From contig DIWE01000026.1 of assembly GCA_002423435.1 (NCBI GenBank), positions 3,528 to 67,527 on the forward strand: 64,000 bases of DNA. Direction: 5' to 3'. The translations under genes were made by a program, and so were the position numbers. Below, in pieces: positions 60,111-64,000 of the stretch (the first letter of the stretch is position 1; every line of letters starts with the position of its first letter). This stretch comes from Clostridiales bacterium UBA6114. GTDB taxonomy: Bacteria > Bacillota > Clostridia > Oscillospirales > Butyricicoccaceae. Below the pieces are notes generated by a model. It ran no database searches, had not been told where the DNA came from, and saw nothing but the letters and a program-made list of their open reading frames with translations.

Positions 60111-61229
60111 ATGATGCGTTACCTATCGGCCATCGTCGTCCTGTGCTCTCTGTTCACCGTATTCCCCGGTGAGGGAATATCGCTTGGCGCGGCGGCGCAG
60201 GAGCAGAGAATCACCCTGCCGCCGGGATTCCGGATCGCCCTTTACGCCCGTAACGTCCCGGGGGCCCGCTCCATGGCCCTTGGCCCCGGGGGGACCTTGT
60301 TCGTAGGCACCCGGAAAGAGGGCGTCGTTTACGCCCTGCGGGACCGGAACGGAGATCACGAGGCCGAAGAGGTGATTCCTCTTGCCAGAGGGCTCAACAT
60401 GCCCAACGGCGTGGCCTTCATGGGCAATGCCCTCTACGTTGCGGAGGTCCATCGCATCCTGCGTTTCGACGATATCGAGACCCGGCTTGGCGATCCTCCG
60501 ACACCGGCCGTCGTCAACGACAGCTTTCCGAAGGACCGGCACCACGGCTGGAAATTCATCCGCTTCGGCCCCGACGGCAGGCTCTATGTCCCCGTCGGCG
60601 CCCCGTGCAACATCTGCGAGAGCGGGGACCCCCGCTACGCCTCCATCATGAGGATGAACCGCGACGGCACGGGGCTTGAGATCTTTGCCCGCGGAGTCCG
60701 CAACACGGTGGGTTTCGACTGGCATCCGCAGACGAAGGAGCTCTGGTTTACCGATAATGGACGGGACTGGATGGGCGACAACCTGCCCCCTGACGAACTG
60801 AACTGCGCCCCGCGAATGGGGATGCACTTCGGTTACCCCTATTGCCATGGGAACGGCATCCCGGACCCGGAGTACGGAAAAGAAAAAAGCTGCCCGGATT
60901 TCAGCCCGCCGGCCATGGCACTCGGTCCCCACGTCGCCGCCCTCGGGATGCGTTTCTACCGCGGCAACCTGTTCCCGCCGGCCTACAGGAATCAGGTCCT
61001 GATCGCGGAGCACGGATCGTGGAACCGTTCCACGCCTCTGGGCTACCGGATTACGCTCGTCAGAATGAAAGGCGGCAGGGCCGTCCGTTACGAAACCTTT
61101 GCGGAGGGGTGGCTTCAGGACGGGCTCGTCTTCGGGCGACCCGTGGATCTCCTGGAAATGCCGGACGGCGCCCTGCTTGTTTCCGACGACCGTGCCGGCG
61201 TCATCTACCGGATCCGCTATGAAAAATGA
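60111..61229 (+). CDS. Secreted PQQ-type sugar (glucose/sorbosone) dehydrogenase family protein
   Basis: 372 aa with a signal peptide (MMRYLSAIVVLCSLFTVFPG). Six-bladed propeller of the glucose/sorbosone dehydrogenase family: LPPGFRIALYARNVPGARSM, LNMPNGVAFMGNALYVAEVH, HGWKFIRFGPDGRLYVPVGA, RNTVGFDWHPQTKELWFTDN, and IAEHGSWNRSTPLGYRITLV. Cys-rich bits (CNICES, YPYCHGNG) occur in the middle. The substrate is unknown. It follows trmJ after 63 bases and is followed by a 174-base gap with no gene. Confidence 0.88.
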   Translation: MMRYLSAIVVLCSLFTVFPGEGISLGAAAQEQRITLPPGFRIALYARNVPGARSMALGPGGTLFVGTRKEGVVYALRDRNGDHEAEEVIPLARGLNMPNGVAFMGNALYVAEVHRILRFDDIETRLGDPPTPAVVNDSFPKDRHHGWKFIRFGPDGRLYVPVGAPCNICESGDPRYASIMRMNRDGTGLEIFARGVRNTVGFDWHPQTKELWFTDNGRDWMGDNLPPDELNCAPRMGMHFGYPYCHGNGIPDPEYGKEKSCPDFSPPAMALGPHVAALGMRFYRGNLFPPAYRNQVLIAEHGSWNRSTPLGYRITLVRMKGGRAVRYETFAEGWLQDGLVFGRPVDLLEMPDGALLVSDDRAGVIYRIRYEK

Positions 61230-61403
61230 CGGATCCGCGGGCGGATCTTGAGGTTTGCGGCGATTCCCCCGCCCCGCGGGAGACCGTCCTTGCGATCGGC
61301 CGAAGAGCACGCGGAGGTGCGGAACAAAATTCCTTGACTTTCGCCGGCATGATCCTTATGAGAAAGACGTTTTCTATCCGCTTGGTCATGGAAGGATGCT
61401 GAT

Positions 61404-62561
61404 ATGAATACTATTTTTACCTTTACGGGTGCGAAAAAGATTGTCTTCGGATGCGGGTCATTCGCTTCGCTTGCGACCGCTATCCGGGAACTGGGAGCAA
61501 GCCGCCCCCTGGTCGTCGTCGACCGGCCGCTGGCAAAAACCGGCATGGCCGAGAAGGTTGCCGCCCTGCTGGACAAGGAAGGCGTCCGCTGTACGCTCTT
61601 CGACCGCGTCGAGGGCGAACCGCCGCTGGAACTGGCGGACGAGGGGACAAAAGCCGCCGGGAAGGCCAAGGCGGACTGCGTCGTCGGCATCGGCGGCGGC
61701 AGCGCCATGGACACGGCCAAGGCGATCGCCGTTCTCGCCGCGAACCGCGCCAAAGCCTTCGATTTCCTCGGCCTCAACAAGATTCCCGCTCCGGGCCTGC
61801 CCAAGATCATGGTTCCCACAACCGCGGGAACGGGCAGTGAAGTTACCTTCACCTCGGTCTTCATCCGCAAGGATCTCAAGAAGAAGGAGGGCATGAACAG
61901 CCCCTATCTGTATCCCGAGGTTGCGCTCCTGGACCCGGAGTTGACGCTGACGCTCCCGCCGGAGGCGACCGCCTCCACGGGACTGGACGCCCTGTGCCAC
62001 GCGATCGAGTCCTATACCTCCATCATCGCCTCTCCCATGAGCGAGATGGTCTCGCTGGAGGCGATCGGCCTCATCGCGGAAAACCTGCGGACCTGCGTCC
62101 ACAACGGATCGAATCTGCAGGCCCGCGAGGCGATGCTTCTGGGGAGCCTCTACGGCGGACTCGGTCTCGCCAACGCCGGCGTCACGGCCGTCCATTCGCT
62201 GTCCTATCCGCTCGGGGGGCGCTACGGTGTGCCGCACGGGCTCGCCAACACGATCCTCCTCCCCCATGTGATGTCCTTCAACCTGCCGGGGGCGCTGGAG
62301 AAGTTCGCCCTCGTCGCCGAGGCGATGGGCGAGGCTGTCGAGGACCTGCCTGTGCGTGAGGCCGCCTACCTGGCCGTGGAGGCCGTGGAGGCGCTGATCG
62401 AGGACTGCGGGATCACCAAGACGCTGGAGGATTTCGGCGTATCCCAGGACGACTTTCCGGAAATGGCCAAGACGGCCATGACCGTCGCACGGCCGCTGGC
62501 AAACAACCCCCGGAAGGTAACGCCGGAAGACGCGGTCGAGATCTACAGCGGGGCTTTCTAG
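61404..62561 (+). CDS. kdnB: Iron-dependent alcohol dehydrogenase family; Kdo 8-oxidase KdnB
   Basis: 385 aa. Group III metal-dependent alcohol dehydrogenase: GGGSAMDTAKAIAVLAANRA, MVPTTAGTGSEVTFTSV, and metal ligands in STGLDALCHAIESYTS and GRYGVPHGLANTILLPHVM. Its close pairing with KdnA (40-base gap) points to KdnB, which oxidises C8 of 3-deoxy-D-manno-octulosonate. That function is known from Shewanella; here it is inferred from context. Confidence 0.85.
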   Translation: MNTIFTFTGAKKIVFGCGSFASLATAIRELGASRPLVVVDRPLAKTGMAEKVAALLDKEGVRCTLFDRVEGEPPLELADEGTKAAGKAKADCVVGIGGGSAMDTAKAIAVLAANRAKAFDFLGLNKIPAPGLPKIMVPTTAGTGSEVTFTSVFIRKDLKKKEGMNSPYLYPEVALLDPELTLTLPPEATASTGLDALCHAIESYTSIIASPMSEMVSLEAIGLIAENLRTCVHNGSNLQAREAMLLGSLYGGLGLANAGVTAVHSLSYPLGGRYGVPHGLANTILLPHVMSFNLPGALEKFALVAEAMGEAVEDLPVREAAYLAVEAVEALIEDCGITKTLEDFGVSQDDFPEMAKTAMTVARPLANNPRKVTPEDAVEIYSGAF

Positions 62562-62601
62562 AAACCGTTGAAAAAGGCTGAATTTTATTGGAGGAACATC
62601 T

Positions 62602-63804
62602 ATGGCAGGCGCTGAACTGATCGGCAAGGAAGAAATGAAGGAAGTGCAGGAGGTCCTGGAGACGGGCATCCTGATGCGATACGGCTTCGACAAGGAACGC
62701 CGCGGGATCTACAAGGTGCGCCAGTTCGAAGAAGACTTTGCGAAATACTGCGGGGCGAAGTTCGCCCTCGGCGTGACTTCGGGCTCTGCGGCGCTGAAGG
62801 TGGCGCTCACGGCGATGGACGTCTGCCCCGGCGATGAAGTCATTGTGCCGGCCTTTACCTTTCTGGCGACCTATGAATCCGTCCTCGAAATGGGGGCGGT
62901 TCCCGTCATGGCGGATATCGACGAGACGCTGAACCTCGATCCCGATGATATCGAGCGAAAGATGTCGCCGGCCACGAAGGCCGTCATCCCCGTGCACATG
63001 TGCGGATCGGCCGCGCACATCGACCGGATCGTCGAGACGGCGCGGCGCCGGAACATCCTCGTCCTGGAAGACAACGCCCAGGGATGCGGGGCATCGTTCC
63101 GCGGCAGAAAGCTCGGCACCTTCGGCGACATGGGGAGCTTCAGCTTCGATTATGTCAAGACGGTGACGACGGGCGAAGGCGGGATGGTGATCACGAACAA
63201 CCGGGAACTGTATCTGCGCTCTGAGTGGTACCACGACCACGGTCACGACCACAATCCCAACGTGAGCCGCGCCATGGAAGGCAGGACGATCCTCGGATTC
63301 AACTACCGGATGAACGAGCTGCAGGGGGCGCTCGGCCTGGCGCAACTGCGCAAGCTCGACGGTCTCATCGCCCTCCAGAAGAAGAACAAGAAGGCCATCA
63401 AAGACGCCCTCGCCGAGATCAAGGGCGTCGGCTTCCGGGAATTGCCGGATCCGGAAGGCGACTCGGCGACCTTCCTGAGCTTCAATCTGCCGAGCGAAGA
63501 CCTGCGGCGCCGGTATCAGAAGGCGCTCAAGGAGGCCGGGCTCGACACCGTCTGCTGGAAGGACAACCTCTGGCACTACGTTCCCAACTGGGAGCACTTC
63601 CTGGCCCGCTCCACCGCCAATTCGAAGCGCTTCCCCTTCGAAAGCCCCATGAACAGCCGCCCGCCCGTCTATGACCGCAAGGACATCCCGCGGGCGGAAG
63701 ACATCCTCGGCAGGACGCTGACCATGGGGATGTCGGTTCTCATGCCGCAGGAGAAGATCGACGGGATCCGTCAGGCGATCGCCAAGGCGGCGCGCGCCCT
63801 GTGA
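62602..63804 (+). CDS. kdnA: 8-amino-3,8-dideoxy-octulosonate aminotransferase KdnA (DegT family)
   Basis: 400 aa after TTGGAGGAAC. PLP DegT/DnrJ/EryC1 enzyme with lysine in SFDYVKTVTTGEGGMVITNN. The stretch QKKNKKAIKDALAEIKGV, then ELPDPEGDSATFLSF, closely follows the Shewanella KdnA sequence as I remember it. It aminates the 8-oxo-Kdo made by KdnB to give Kdo8N, used in place of Kdo in lipopolysaccharide. This marks the host of this part as Gram-negative. Confidence 0.9.
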   Translation: MAGAELIGKEEMKEVQEVLETGILMRYGFDKERRGIYKVRQFEEDFAKYCGAKFALGVTSGSAALKVALTAMDVCPGDEVIVPAFTFLATYESVLEMGAVPVMADIDETLNLDPDDIERKMSPATKAVIPVHMCGSAAHIDRIVETARRRNILVLEDNAQGCGASFRGRKLGTFGDMGSFSFDYVKTVTTGEGGMVITNNRELYLRSEWYHDHGHDHNPNVSRAMEGRTILGFNYRMNELQGALGLAQLRKLDGLIALQKKNKKAIKDALAEIKGVGFRELPDPEGDSATFLSFNLPSEDLRRRYQKALKEAGLDTVCWKDNLWHYVPNWEHFLARSTANSKRFPFESPMNSRPPVYDRKDIPRAEDILGRTLTMGMSVLMPQEKIDGIRQAIAKAARAL

Positions 63805-63839
63805 GTATCGTGAAAAAAGTCCTGCCCCAGGTCGCGTGG

Positions 63840-63920
63840 ATCTTTTTCGACCCTGCACCCTTCGGCAAGCTCAGGGTGACATGAGCGTGTGTCATGGTGA
63901 GCCTGACGAACCATGCCGAT
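63840..63920. repeat. REP-like intergenic repeat, partial
   Basis: After kdnA the sequence contains a short stem (CACCCT...AGGGTG, 63856-63878) and word pairs such as GTGACATGAG/GTCATGGTGAG. The style is of small repeats scattered in environmental Desulfobacterota genomes. Bases 63920-64000 hold no supported gene. Confidence 0.35.
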
Positions 63921-64000
63921 GCCGGGACAGTGGCATTTTAGCCCGCGACGCTGCGAAGGCAGGGCGCCGCGAAAAATCTCCAAAGCGCCCCTACGGGCAG

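Noticed and set aside
60123..61310. 395-codon minus-strand open frame opposite the sugar dehydrogenase
   Set aside because: Antisense shadow; the plus-strand protein has a signal peptide and family motifs.
61458..62693. 411-codon minus-strand open frame opposite kdnB
   Set aside because: Arg/Gly/His-rich shadow of a conserved gene in GC-rich DNA.
62413..63858. 481-codon minus-strand open frame opposite kdnA
   Set aside because: Same reason: antisense of a conserved enzyme, low-complexity composition.
1..64000. CRISPR array, rRNA genes, intact insertion sequence or prophage
   Set aside because: No regularly spaced identical repeats, rRNA motifs, transposase or phage structural genes were found on either strand.

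Overview
The window reads as two different bacterial chromosomes joined near 51.6-51.8 kb. Bases 1 to about 51.6 kb look like a Clostridia-type Firmicute, possibly Oscillospirales. The signs are BlaI/BlaR1 pairs, PadR-DUF2812, Noc beside Soj/Spo0J with parS sites, SLH and leucine-rich surface proteins, and the order rpmH-rnpA-yidD-yidC-jag-mnmE-mnmG-rsmG-noc-parA-parB. From gyrB to the right end the DNA looks like a Gram-negative Desulfobacterota (Syntrophus-like). There gyrB is about 800 aa long, the order is rsmG-parA-parB-dnaA-dnaN-gyrB, and a KdnB/KdnA pair for lipopolysaccharide 8-amino-Kdo is present. rsmG, parA and parB each occur twice. A chimeric (metagenomic) contig joined in the conserved 3' end of gyrB is the simplest explanation. 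The taxon names are inference.

Layout of the Firmicute part. 0-5 kb: the end of a leucine-rich surface protein and the MalT-like (LAL) regulator next to it. 5-8 kb: alkaline phosphatase lipoprotein with a phased Pho-box-like promoter, and a YibE/F membrane protein. 8-18 kb: a regulator-rich accessory stretch (MerR, PadR-DUF2812, XRE, BlaI/BlaR1, DUF4177, serpin lipoprotein, XRE with a DUF6809-like pair). 18-24 kb: a glycopeptide-resistance cluster vanR-vanS-vanH-D-Ala:D-Lac ligase-vanX, followed by a truncated murF and flanked by a small excisionase-like gene. 24-30.5 kb: an SLH surface protein and a second LAL regulator, a paralogous copy of the 0-5 kb cassette. 30.5-34 kb: a second BlaI/BlaR1 pair and a small exported protein. 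34-46 kb: two tRNA-Ser genes, serS, and the origin-proximal housekeeping block. 46-51.6 kb: iscU, cysteine desulfurase, rnhA, gyrA, pspC.

The Desulfobacterota part (51.6-64 kb) carries gyrB, dnaN, dnaA, parB, parA and rsmG on the minus strand. On the plus strand are a TrmJ-like methyltransferase, a secreted sugar dehydrogenase, KdnB and KdnA.

How the genes work together. In the van cluster, VanS/VanR should switch on vanH, the ligase and vanX, which make D-lactate, make D-Ala-D-Lac and destroy D-Ala-D-Ala. TAAG repeats with an exact 11-bp period stand before both vanR and vanH. The two LAL cassettes share the regulator, its promoter, a terminator and an identical 17-base motif before the surface-protein gene, which suggests a duplicated surface-protein control module. 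No rRNA, CRISPR array, intact insertion sequence or prophage was seen.
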